Source of the DNA: Nematostella vectensis
Lineage: Eukaryota; Cnidaria; Anthozoa; Actiniaria; Edwardsiidae
Assembly (NCBI RefSeq): GCF_932526225.1
Contig: NC_064039.1
Location: 12,356,139-12,420,138, forward strand
Length of the DNA: 64,000 nt
Direction: 5' to 3'
Below the pieces are notes generated by a model. The model searched no databases. It had not been told where the DNA came from and saw only the letters and a program-made list of their open reading frames with translations. Position 1 is the first letter of the stretch; each line of letters begins with the position of its first letter. The position numbers and the translations under genes were made by a program. Shown one piece after another: positions 36,018-46,951 of this stretch.

Positions 36018-36528
36018 ATGACTTCCTCCCCGACCACATGACAATTTCCAGAGTACCAACCAATCAGGACATTGGAAAAGCAGCCTAAATAATGCATCGC
36101 GCGCCTGGTAAAGTCCTTTTATTCTCTGGAGTTTCAGTAGAAGAGAATGTTGTTAAAATTGTTACAAACAAAAGCAATTTAACTCCTTATTTGTTTTAAT
36201 TACGCCTACAAAAGTTCAACTTTTTTCATATGTGCTTTAAATTTCTTTTATCGTACATGTTGCGAAAGAAAAAAAACCTGTCAATCGAAATGACTTCCTC
36301 CCCGACCACGTGACAACTCCCAGAGTACCGACCAATCAGGACATTGAAAAAGCAGCCTAAATAATGCATCGCGCGCCTGGTGAAGTCCTTTTATTTTCTG
36401 GAGTTTCAGCAGAAGAGAGTGTTGATAAAATTGCTACAAACAAAAGCAATTTAACTCCTTTTTGTTGTTTTAATTACGCCTTCAAAAGTTTAACTGCTTT
36501 AAATTTCATTTATCGTATATGTTGCAAA
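36018..36528 (+). promoter_or_regulatory. OAT promoter and 5'UTR, tandemly duplicated (272-bp offset)
   Basis: The sequence from 36018 recurs from 36290 with about 90% identity until just before the OAT start codon. Each copy has a CCAATCAG box; the second has a CACGTG E-box where the first has CACATG. Each copy also has an ATG (36093 and 36364) in the same context. The second ATG is in frame with OAT and would add 55 residues. Confidence 0.75.
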
Positions 36529-39500
36529 ATGATTCGAATCTCGGCGCGTTCGCTCTCACGTGGAGTTGTAGGCCTACGGGCTCTCTCGACCACGACACCT
36601 TTTTCATCCAAACTCAGTCCCGAGCAAGTATTTGAACGAGAAGAAAAGTATGGCGCTCATAACTACAGCCCTTTGCCAGTGGCACTAGCAAAAGCAGAGG
36701 GGATTTACATGTGGGATGTAACGGGAAAACGATATATCGATTTCCTCGCTGCATACTCCGCTGTAAATCAAGGACACTGCCATCCTCGTATCGTAAAGGC
36801 CCTGCAAGACCAGGCGGGCATCTTGTCGCTGACTTCCAGAGCGTTCTATAACGACGTCTTGGGGGAATTTCAGGAGTTCGTCACTAAATTATTCGGATAT
36901 GACAAAGTTTTACCAATGAATACTGGAGTTGAAGGGGGAGAAACCGCTTGCAAGCTCGCCAGAAAATGGGCATACAAAGTGAAAGGTGTTCCACAGAACC
37001 AAGCGAAAATTGTGTTCGCGGAGAACAATTTCTGGGGAAGAACATTGGCAGCCTGTTCTTCATCATCTGATCCTTCTTGTTATACGGATTATGGCCCTTT
37101 TATGCCAGGTTTTGCGCTAGTGCCTTACAATGACTTAGCTGCTCTTGAGGTACTTAAGTCATTTGTTTTTTTTGCAGGGGGGTATTTATGGTAAATTGTT
37201 CATTTTTAATTGGCGTTCAATCTCTCAAAATATGGCCATGTCAAATTGAGAGCAACTATAGAATACAACGCCAATTGGACTTTGCCCCTTGATTTCTTTA
37301 GAACGGCGCAATAAATACAATGGAAATGCAAATAAATACAATGGAAATGTAAAAAAGTTTGGATGTGGCACTGAATTCTATAGTTTAGCCTCAAATTGAA
37401 ATACTTTTGTTTGAGAGACATAAAAGTTTTTTTTGTACATTAGGGGAAGGTGGGGGGGGGGGGGGGTGATTAAAATAAGTATTTAGGCTTTGAAACAAAG
37501 TAAAGAACAGAAAACTGACAAGTTATCCATTTTGAGTTTTTAATCCTGGTTTAAGGAGGCTCCCTACAGTATTTGTGAACTGCTTGGGGAATTTTTTTTA
37601 AATATTGGGTGGCACGTGCCCCCAGTGCCCTACCCCCTGCTATGGCCCTGAATAGTCCAAGATGGTGATAGTTCACATGCAAATAAAAGGCTGGGTCTAC
37701 ACTTATTCATGCTTAAAAGTTTGGCTGAGGGCTAATAAAATGCTTCAAATTACACAAACTTCAAAGGTTTATTTTTTTTTATATTGGCAGAAATCTATCA
37801 GTGACCCCAATACTGCAGCCTTCATGGTGGAGCCAATCCAGGGCGAGGCAGGTGTAGTAGTGCCTGATGCTGGTTACCTGAAGGGCGTACGTGACCTGTG
37901 TGACAAATACAATGTAAGATTCGCCTCCTACAAGTTCAAAGTGCTTCTTGTTTTTTAATTTGTGAAGAGACTTTTTATCAAGTACCATGCTCTTTCCCAA
38001 GACCACACACCAGTCACATTTGGGAGGAATTTATTTACCCACAAGTACTTCAAGTACACCAGTCATAATGCTAGCAATTCATTTAGCCATAAGTACACCA
38101 TACACACCCTTCAACTTTGATAGCTCAAACTTTGGGCAATATTTGGGCTAATGAAGAATTTAAGGTATGGGGTTAAAACAGTTCTTACTCAAATGGTAAA
38201 TTAAACCCTAAATGAACTGAGGCTGTTACATGTAAGATTTATGTGTGCCTTGTTTTCTGTCCCCACAGGTCCTGTTTATTGCAGATGAGGTACAGACTGG
38301 CTTGGGTCGGACTGGAAGGTAATTAATATTGGGTTATCATGTTTTTTGTGGGAGGCTTGAGAGGAAAATGACTATGTTGAGGAGAGAGGGTTTGTATGTT
38401 TTTTGTTGTTGTTGTGTGTGTAGCGACTAGCCATAGCTGTATGTAAATAGGGGATGTACGCAACAACAAACTCATTGACAAGGGGAAAAAATGAGAAAAA
38501 ATGCTTTATACTTAGTGCTCACTTCTGAACAAGTTTTGATAAAATATTAGCTTGTTTCTTCCATAGTAAACAATGAAGTCTGGTTTAAACCATTTAATTC
38601 TAAGTCCTTGCTAAACCATGAAACTTAAGAGTTTTGACATCATCATTTTTGTGATAACTTCTGAAATTTATCAGACAGAGTGCATTTCATGTCGGGCTAT
38701 TTGCGTTTATTGTTTTCTGCCATCACTGTTCTATTTATGTAAGGTCCCTAGTAGAATTGGCACTTAGTATGAAAACATTTGGTTCTGGTTACATTTTCTT
38801 TGCTGTCCACATTATCAAACTGTGTCTTCTCATATTGTTGTTTTATAGACAGTTCTTACAAAATGACTAAAATGATGATATTATTGTGATTTCTTCCAGA
38901 CGTCTATGTGTGGATCATGATAATGTTCGACCTGACATGGTTGTTCTCGGCAAGGCAATCTCTGGTGGATTATACCCGGTACTGCCTGCATTTGGGCTTA
39001 TAATATGTTCTAGATAATGTAGTCTTATATTATGGCTACTACTTTGCAGGTGTCCTGTGTTCTCGCTGATGATCAGGTCATGCTGACTATCAAACCAGGA
39101 GAGGTGATTATCGATTCGTCATGCATCCACATTTGTAATAATGTTCGTTCATAGTCACCTTTTTGCATGATTGGGCTTTATAAAGTGATAAAAGACACAA
39201 TCTGAATGACTTTACAAAAAAAAAGTTCAAAACTGGTGACATTGAACTTGTTAAAATTTTTAAAGTAATCTCTTTTTGATGCTTCTGTCTATTTAGCATT
39301 ATTTTATATACATTTCTGTGCTTATGGGTCAAAATTAACATTCTAATATCTGAACTTATAATTTTGTGTGTGTGTTTTCTAGCATGGCTCAACATATGGT
39401 GGTAATCCGCTCGGTGCCAAAGTAGCCATGGAGGCCTTGAGGGTGAGCTTAACAGATAGCAGATAGCTAGAGGGAATAATTTGAACAACCATAAGAGATA

Positions 39501-40979
39501 GCAGATACCTATAAAGAATGATCTTAACCACAGTAAATGCTTTATTGAGTGCCGAACTCCCATTAAGCACCCCCTGTGAAATAAGCCCCCCATCAACAAA
39601 ATGGGTACAAAGAACCAAACACAAGGCTCTTAGCATTCATAAGATATTATTTATTTTCTTATCCAACAATAGAATTTTGAAATAGTGCCCCATCTCAACT
39701 CTAGAAATTATATAAGTGCCAAGGGCACTGAAACAAACATTTGCTACAACTCAAACTGGGATAACTTAAACTTCTGTATAGACTATATTCTATACTTTAT
39801 TAATAGTCAAGGTGTTGCTGTTGATATCAGGTTTTAGAGGAAGAGAAGCTATCTGAGCGATCTGCTGAACTTGGCAAAGTATTCCTGTCAGCAATGCAGA
39901 AGCTCAACCCCAATGTTGTTGAGCTGGCGAGAGGCAAAGGTCTCATGAACGCAATTGTTATCAAGCCTTCAGATGGTAAGTAGCAGAAACCTGGCCAACA
40001 TTTACTCACTTTGTGCCAAATATATTTAAGTCTTATTCAGAAACTTTAAAGAAAACTTTTAACATTGACAAATCTAAATGGTGTGGAAGTTTGTAACTTA
40101 TAGCATTAGTTAAGCACAAAAGCGCTTTTCTTGTTTTGTAATTGTACATTGCATACACATTTCATGTCTAATAAGGTCTCGAATCCCACAACATTATTGC
40201 AAGTGGATAGTTTGGTTTACCCCAGAAATTTGCTACTATGTCAAAACCAATTTTGTCTTGTTGTTGCCTTGTCCAACCTGGGTAGCAATTAAATCTACTG
40301 AATAACCGCTGACCTTGTCCCCACGTATCCGTTTTCGTTTGAAAACGCAACCTTTTTGTTACGGATGCGGGTATCGTCGACATGGAAACGCGAAAACGAT
40401 GACCGAAAAAGGAACGATTTGAAAACGATCTCCAAACTATCTCCAGAGTGAAACAATTTGAAAACAATCCCCTGTCGGTGTCGTGAGGATGGACGAAAAC
40501 GGAACCTTTCGAAAACAATGGCGGGATTCGAATTGCGCATGCGATGTAAACATGCAAAATAGTGGGTCATACCCATGCGCTGTAGAGCATTTTATTGTTT
40601 TCTTAGCGTTTCTCTGTTTTCGGGGGGACGGGTCGTATCAAAATGGAAACGCTTCGTGTGGACACGGATCTTTTTGAAAATGGAACAAAAAGGTTGCATT
40701 TTCAAACGAAAATGGATTCATGGGGTAAGGGCTAAGTAGACTTCTGAAGTTGAGTTGAAGTTCTCTTAGGTAAATGAGCACTACTGTATTCTGAAATTCT
40801 TGGCTTTATACACAGATTGTAATGCATGGAAGGTATGCTTGCGACTTCGTGATAATGGACTTCTGGCCAAGCCCACTCATGACCACATAATCAGGTTCAC
40901 ACCCCCTCTGGTCATTACAGAGGACCAATTGCAGGAGAGCATCGGCATCGTTAAGAGTACTGTTGAGTCGTTTGCTTAG
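36529..40979 (+). CDS. OAT: ornithine aminotransferase, mitochondrial, 8 exons
   Basis: Exons 36529-37149, 37791-37913, 38269-38318, 38900-38978, 39050-39103, 39383-39442, 39831-39975 and 40816-40979 join in phase to 431 residues (human 439). The enzyme is a class-III PLP aminotransferase that converts ornithine and 2-oxoglutarate to glutamate semialdehyde and glutamate in the mitochondrial matrix. The first ~25 residues are Arg/Ser-rich without acids, a typical mitochondrial presequence, which favours the 36529 start over the in-frame ATG at 36364. Landmarks: [59 protein letters not shown] with D254 that pairs with the PLP ring, LGKAISGG with the PLP lysine K283, [10 protein letters not shown] and the C-terminal [11 protein letters not shown]. 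No defects. Confidence 0.97.
40313..40730. mobile_element. 418-bp MITE in OAT intron 7
   Basis: Inverted ends of about 48 bp share CGTTTGAAAA and GCAACCTTTTTGTT in the same order inward; outer ends differ slightly. Between them, GAAAACG-rich sequence with no ORF support. Flanking GCTGA/GCTAA may be the target duplication. Confidence 0.75.
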
Positions 40980-41860
40980 ACAAAGACATGATAGGGTAAT
41001 AGTGAATGCAGTAAGTTTTTCTAGGGCAATGTATTTCTTGTTATACCATTCTTTATTTTGTCTCAATTATTACTTCATTATAGCTGACATGTACAGGCTT
41101 ATTTACTGCACTTTCAAGGTCATAGGTTTAAATCATGACAAACATTTAATTAACAGGATCCTATCGCTATAGATTATATGGGAATTAAGCTGTCATTAGA
41201 GTTGCATTATGCAGCAATGGCACAAAAATGACAAGACATATTTAACGTGGATACTCTATTATAGAAACCGAGGAGTGGTAAGAGCTATGGCCACATTCGG
41301 GTAATACCTACCACAAAGAACATACAAATAACAGCTCCATTACAGACTATAACACTAACATGCAATAGCAAAAGCAACAGCAACAAAACCTAGATCTCTG
41401 AAGGGATCACAGTAAAGGGTTAAGTACCTTGGAGGAACACCCTTTAAATGACAAAACACAATAAAAACACAAAGCGATTGTATGACAATGACAACAACAG
41501 CAAGAAACAACAACAATTAAACCAGATTTTGCCTTTAAGTGGTATTAAATGATTGGTTTAGTTTTAAGAGAGATGGACAGCCTTTAACAAACAAACAAAC
41601 ATTTAAAAGCAAATTTTAAGTTATTGAATATAAAAGATAACTAACAATGACAGCAGCGAAAAGCAGCAGCAGCAGCAACAAGAACAATACACAATCTATA
41701 TTTTTGTCCTTGATGGGATAAATTATAAGGTTAAGTATGTAGAATTTTTATTATGGAAAAGTCGGGCAAAAATAAGAACATCACCACTAGCCAGCTCCCC
41801 AGATAGCATTTATAACTTGATTCTTGACGCCACAGAAGAAATAAAAAAAGAAGAACAAGA
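40980..41860. other. downstream flank of OAT
   Basis: AT-rich with CAA/CAG-rich patches (41340-41370, 41645-41690); no gene seen. Confidence 0.4.
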
Positions 41861-42580
41861 AATGTTTCTCCTAGTTTGAGGTTCAATGTATCTCACTTGG
41901 AGTTAACACATACAGTTCAAAAGTACAAATCACAAAACAAAACAACAAATGACAAGGACATAGATGATGATGATGATAACAGCGACAGATAACAGACAGA
42001 CAAAAAGATGATGATGATATGGATGATGATAAAGTTACTTTCCTTGTTTGAGCCACAAGTTGACTCACTCGGAAGTTGCTCCATGAGTGCACCACATGCA
42101 CACCAAACCACAGACAACATTGTTTGACAGAGACAATGGCAACAAGGATGATGATGATGAAGATGATGATGAAGATGATGATGAATTTGCTCTCCTTGTT
42201 TGAGGTCTTTATCTCACTTGGAAGCAACAACCCTAGTGCTAATTATGCACCAGCAGTACGCCAAACAACAACAGACATATTACTGTTATATATATTAACA
42301 GCAGACATATTACTGTTATTTATATTAACAGCAGACATATTACTGTTATATATATTAACAGCAGACATATTACTGTTATTTATATTATAAATAACAGCAG
42401 ACATATTACTGTTATATATATTAACAGCAGACATATTACTGTTATATATATTATAAATAACAGCAGACATACTGTTATTTATATTGACAGCAACAAGACG
42501 CTGTACAGATTTAGCTATGATGACAATGAATTTGCTCTCCTTGTTTAAGGTCTCAGTTATCTTAATTGGAAGCAACAAGC
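41861..42580. repeat. degenerate tandem repeat with embedded 32-bp minisatellite
   Basis: A module reading roughly CTCCTTGTTTGAGG then CACTTGGAAG recurs at about 41868, 42036, 42188 and 42532 with spacings of about 150-340 bp. Between the last two, 42270-42485 holds six or seven copies of a unit like ACAGCAGACATATTACTGTT, and GATGAT runs lie before. Apparent ORFs here are products of the repeat. Confidence 0.75.
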
Positions 42581-42599
42581 CCCAGTACATAATTTTATA

Positions 42600-43623
42600 A
42601 AAATTAGTTGCAGTTTTCATATTTATTCAGTTTATTTTTCAATTTGCATTGTCCTAGGGAACATATTTCAAATTTTACTTTATTATTTGTTTTATTATTT
42701 TTATTACCTTTTATTGTTTTGTTATAGTTATTGTTTTATGTTTGTAGTAAGTTGACTGAAGTGTGTAAGTAGTCTACATTATGGTATTGCATATCTTGCA
42801 ATTAGATCACGTTTGATAACGAATATATCACGTAGAAAGTGGGGTGCTACTAGGAATGACATGATTCCGAATGATAAATGGCTTTGTCACTTATGTTGTG
42901 CTGTTTTATTTTCAAGTGTTTTATTATTATTTTTTTTTCGGAGATTGCTGGTACTTCGGGTCTCAATCTTCGCGGCTTGTTAAGTGGATGCGCGCAATTG
43001 CCGCGAAACTTCCCCCTTAGTATCTTTATCCTCGAAAAACCCAGGGTTTCTATAGGAGCGACAAAGCTCTGGAACTCGGGATACCACTTTCTGTGGTTAC
43101 CGTGTATGTGTACATGGTGGATATTAGTTATACAAGTGAAACCTCTGGATATAATAGACCTCCTTCAAACACGAACGCGCGCTATAAAAGGGATCGCTCC
43201 GCCCCTTTTTCGCAAGCTCTCGCGCAAGTCGTCGTCATTCATTGAGTGCGAAACTCTGTAACCGCCGGAAGAAAACATGCTAAAAGTAAAGCCGTACGAC
43301 AACTTTTTAAGTACAAAAGAGTGTTGAAGAGCTATCAGGCATATTTGGGACAGTGTTTGGAGTCCATTCTCTACAAAAGCAAGAGCAAAAATTGTCCTTG
43401 GGAAAGCAACACCGCGCGCGCTCATTTGAAATGGCGACATTATAGTGTGCGCGTACAAACAACGAATTTGAAATATTCATAGCTTCAAAACCTATCTAAT
43501 CCTCGCTATTTTTCGTTCTGTGTCAAGAAACAGCTGTTGATAAGGCTATGTTTGCTTCAATAGTGTGTTATCGGTCACTCTATTGTAGCATTTTGGTCTC
43601 TCTCTACGGAGCTCTTCTAAACG
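42600..43623. other. intergenic, possible promoter-like patch
   Basis: GC-richer stretch at 42950-43450 with a TATA-like CTATAAAAG at 43182-43190. A 78-codon frame at 43246-43482 has no ATG start and no family match. I see no supported gene. Confidence 0.35.
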
Positions 43624-43801
43624 ACTAGGTCCGGTTTCCAGCCGTGGTTTCGTCGCGTTCTGCTCCTCCACGGACTTTCGAGTGGTAAGTTTCTGATTGG
43701 CTAATCCAGACAAAGCCTCGTACCCCCTGCGCCCAGCCGTGGAATGGGAGAGGATCGCGGGCGCACCGAAACACCACGGCCTGGAAACCGACCCGAACTA
43801 A
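43624..43801. mobile_element. 178-bp inverted-repeat element (MITE-like)
   Basis: GGTTTCCAGCCGTGGTTTCG near the left end pairs with CGAAACACCACGGCCTGGAAACC at the right. GC-richer than its surroundings and without coding capacity. Confidence 0.65.
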
Positions 43802-44217
43802 ATCCTGGTCATGTGCACGGAGCTGCTACCCCGTTGACAACCAGCTAAAAATTGTTCGTTTCTGAAGAAAAATAAATTATCGCCTAGATGTAGTCATTTG
43901 ATTTTTGGCAAGTGGATATATCTCTTTTGGTAGATTAATTACATTACAGAATGGCATTTTGTTAGAAGCCTTCACCTAACAGGAAAAAAAAGTATTTGAT
44001 AACAAAAAATAGTACTGCGCGCGTTACATTTTGCGAGATTAAAATGGAATTCTCAAGATAGTTATTGTATTTTCATTAACGTAGGAAGAAACCACCGGAC
44101 AGCCTCTATCTGCTGGTGTGCGTCGGACCTTGTGGTCTGCGTCGACAGTTGATTAATTAATAAAACCTTTAAAACAAAAAGTCGACAACAACGCAGATTT
44201 ATGTTTTTGAGAACGAT

Positions 44218-44248
44218 ATTTCGGCAGGCCAATACCTGCCTTCTTCAG
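44218..44248 (-). ncRNA. hammerhead-like ribozyme core in Penelope-like element
   Basis: On the minus strand: CTGAAGA, then a stem GGCAGG/CCTGCC closing a TATTGG loop, then GAAA. This is the CUGANGA-stem II-GAAA layout of hammerhead ribozymes, which are known in Penelope-like elements. One extra A sits between CTGAAGA and the stem, and I could not place stems I and III with confidence. Confidence 0.5.
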
Positions 44249-44387
44249 GTTATAAATGAGTTACAATGGCATGTTATAGCTAGTATATGTACAAAGTTCA
44301 TTGATGATTAACTAACAAAAGGTAGAAATAGTAATTGAGAGTGACTTATGGAAAATGGTAAATAGGGTGGTGTGGATTACTAAGTAG

Positions 44388-45742
44388 CTAAACGGTTTCT
44401 TCACGCCGGTTGAGGCCACCGGGTTCAAGAGTGCCAGCGCGAGCTATCAGTGTGGCTTCTCTTGCTTTGCGGATGGAGTCGCGGTTATTTCTTATTTTTT
44501 CAATAGGTATGAGCTCTATGTCAGAAGCGGAGTGGTTAGGTTTTAGGAAGTGTTCAGCGGCGTAGGTTGGTATGGATCGAGCTTGGGAGTCTACAGTTCT
44601 GCGGTGCTCATTAAAGCGTTCTTTTAATTTGCGTTTAGTTTCCCCAATATATTGAAGGTTACAGCGGTTACATTGAATCATATAAATCACGTTTTTAGTA
44701 TTGCAGGTTATGTGGGAGGTTATAGGTCGTGTTTCACCTGTTGAGAAAAATGCGTAGCTTGTAAGGCCATCGGTTCTAATATAGGGGCAAGTTAGGCAGT
44801 TTTTTCCGCAACGGAAAGCACCAGGAGGTTGGTTGGTGGGAGAGCGGTCGGAAGGTAGCTTGGCTTTAACGAGGATGTCGCGGAGGTTAGATGAGCGGCG
44901 AAAGGCGACAAGAGGGGGCTCAGTGAAAACCTTATGGCATCGCTTAGACGAGAGTAGAAGGTTGTAGTTTCTACGGATTATGTTGTTGATGTTAGGTAGT
45001 GTAGGGTTATAGGTAGTGACAAAGGGGATGCGACGGGAGTTTTTGTGGTTGTTATTATTAGGGCGTACGGCGTCAATGCGGGAAATGTTAGCAACGCGTA
45101 GGATTTGTCTCTTGAGAAAAGCGGGTTTATAGCCACGCTTGAGGAGGTAGTTGGTGAGTTCATTGCAGCGGTTATTAAAGCTTTCTTCTGTAGAACAAAT
45201 GCGGCGAATACGGAGGGCGAGGCTATAGGGGATGGCCTTTTTGGTGTGATGAGGATGGCAAGATGAAAAAAGAAGGTGTTGGTGTTTGTCAGTAGGTTTG
45301 GAGTAGAGGTCAGTTTCGATTTTACTATTAACAAGGGAGACATTAACGTCAACAAAAGGTACATTGTTATAGGAGTGGGAGCTTGTAAATTTAATGGTGG
45401 GATGTAGATTGTTAAGATAATCTACAAAAGCGTTCAATTTGTCTAGACCCTCAGTCCAAACAACAAAAATATCGTCGATGTATCTTAACCACGTATGGGG
45501 TTTGTAAGGGGCGTCACGCAAAGCGTTGGTTTCAAATAGACCAAGAAAGAGACAGGCGAAAGAGGGTGCCATGCGTGTGCCCATTGCGGTGCCATGCTTC
45601 TGGAGGTAGTGTTTGTCATTAAAGGAGAAGTTGTTCATTTGGAGGATCATGCGGATTAAATCACAAATAGTGCCAGCAGGGATGGGGTTAGTGTTACATG
45701 TGCGAAGGAAGTGGTGACAAGCGTTGATGCAATCATTATGTG
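44388..45742 (-). CDS. Penelope-like reverse transcriptase / GIY-YIG endonuclease, N-terminally truncated
   Basis: Open from the truncation point at about 45742 (first ATG 45650, 420 residues). Full Penelope-like proteins are about twice as long, so the first RT motifs are missing. Seen, counted from that ATG: the AMGTRMAPSFACLF motif at about 22-35, the RT catalytic YIDDIF at about 57-62, then after a linker a Cys-rich CGKNCLTCPYI patch and the GIY-YIG domain VIYMIQC...LQYIGETKRKLKERFNEHR near residues 320-355. Penelope-like elements use this endonuclease to insert by target priming. The frame is intact across the remaining 450 codons, so truncation may be recent, but the copy cannot make a complete enzyme. 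Confidence 0.92.
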
Positions 45743-45744
45743 AT

Positions 45745-46025
45745 AGCTCGCGCTGGCACTCTTGAACCCGGTGGCCTCAACCGGCGTGAAGAAACAGTTT
45801 AGCTACTTAGTAATCCACACCACCCTATTTACCATCTTCCATAAGTCACTCTTTACTCAATTACTACTTTTACCTTTTGTTAGTTAATCATCAATGAACT
45901 TTGTACATATACTAGCTATAACATGCCATTGTAACTCATTTATAACCTGAAGAAGGCAGGTATTGGCCTGCCGAAATATCGTTCTAAAAAACATAAATCT
46001 GCGTTGTTGTCGACTTTTTCTTTTA
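45745..46025 (+). mobile_element. short inverted Penelope-like 3' end
   Basis: Plus-strand copy of the last ~20 codons of the Penelope-like ORF (through GLNRREETV and its stop) plus the 3' region, about 93% identical to the inverse of 44160-44440. It abuts the larger copy with 5' ends facing, an arrangement seen often with these elements. Confidence 0.9.
45947..45976 (+). ncRNA. hammerhead-like ribozyme core, second copy
   Basis: Same CTGAAGA-GGCAGG-TATTGG-CCTGCC-GAAA sequence as at 44218-44248, here on the plus strand, with no change in the core. Confidence 0.5.
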
Positions 46026-46076
46026 AAGGTATTTTCATTTGGAATGCTCATTAACTACACTTTAAATTCCGCACAT

Positions 46077-46323
46077 TGTGTAGTTCCTGATAATATCCAT
46101 ACCCCCCATTGGGGGGGGCGGAGGTATGACCCCCCCAACCCTCTGGAAATTCCAACCCCCCGGAAAAAAATAAATACAGTAACTGTTAAGGAAAAAAGGG
46201 CATTCCCCCCCCCCCCCTCCCCTCTGGAAACTCCTGGGCGTTTGAAACCCCCCCCCCCCCCCCGGAATTTCCAATCCCCTCATTGAGGGGGGGGGGGGTA
46301 TGGATATTTTCTGGAACTACACA
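46077..46323. mobile_element. 247-bp MITE with C/G-homopolymer interior
   Basis: Ends TGTGTAGTTCC and GGAACTACACA are perfect inverses and the match continues to AATATCCATACCCCCC. Runs of 10-17 C or G fill the interior, so assembly errors are possible here. Confidence 0.75.
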
Positions 46324-46489
46324 TTTGTGGAACACAATCAACATGTGAATCGCAGTCATGGGCATGTGATTCGCAAAGAAACACTTCATTTTAAGCATTT
46401 CGTGGAAGTTCAGTGGAAAAGGAAGGGGCAAGAGTTTGGCTGCAAAACATGGGGTGAGCGCTTGATTTTATATTCCATAAAACCAGGAA

Positions 46490-46886
46490 ACTCTCCTACA
46501 GTGACAGGAGCAAAAAATGGCAAAATTAAAATTGTAAGGTTGTGTTAGGTTACATTTATATGTTGCCTAGAAGTTCCTTGCATAATATAAAACAAAATAA
46601 GCATTAGTATTTTTGGTAGATGATCCGTGCGTGAGATATGATTGAGGAAAGTTGCCATAAATCATGAAACAATTTCGCCCAAATTGGTCAATTTCAGACA
46701 AATCAAGAGTCTTGCAATTTGCAATATCTCAAGAACGGATTATCTACCAAGAAATACTAAAGCTTGTTTTGTTTTATATTACACAAGGAACATCTATGCA
46801 AATAATCAAGCGAATATAAGCTATATAACACGACCTTACAATTTGAACTTTGCCATTTTTTGCTCCTGTCTCCTACAGTAAGGAGT
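46490..46886. mobile_element. 397-bp foldback element
   Basis: Two arms of about 165 bp pair along most of their length: CAGGAGCAAAAAATGGCAAA at 46506 with its inverse at 46845-46864, and AACAAAATAAGC...GGTAGAT with its inverse further in. Ends at the downstream side of SLC23, 66 bp before its stop codon. Confidence 0.8.
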
Positions 46887-46951
46887 GTTGTAAGGCTAAG
46901 AGGCTGTAAGGCTCAGAGATGGCGCTAGTGTGACCCCTTAATGCTTCTGTA

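Larger units (their letters stand above)
44155..45742 (-). mobile_element. Penelope-like retroelement, 5'-truncated
   Basis: Contains the minus-strand ORF 44388-45742 with a reverse transcriptase piece and a GIY-YIG endonuclease, then a 3' region with a hammerhead-like motif at 44218-44248. It ends near AAAACCTTTAAAA at 44162, the same end as in the copy at 62636. Head-to-head with a short inverted copy at 45745-46025. Confidence 0.9.

Noticed and set aside
42076..42620. ORFs on both strands with repeated ILLLYILTAD or NMSAVNIYNS peptides
   Set aside because: Products of the 32-bp minisatellite; both strands are open for the same reason.
43246..43482. Lys-rich 78-codon plus-strand ORF after a TATA-like box
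   Set aside because: No ATG at the frame start and no recognisable domain.
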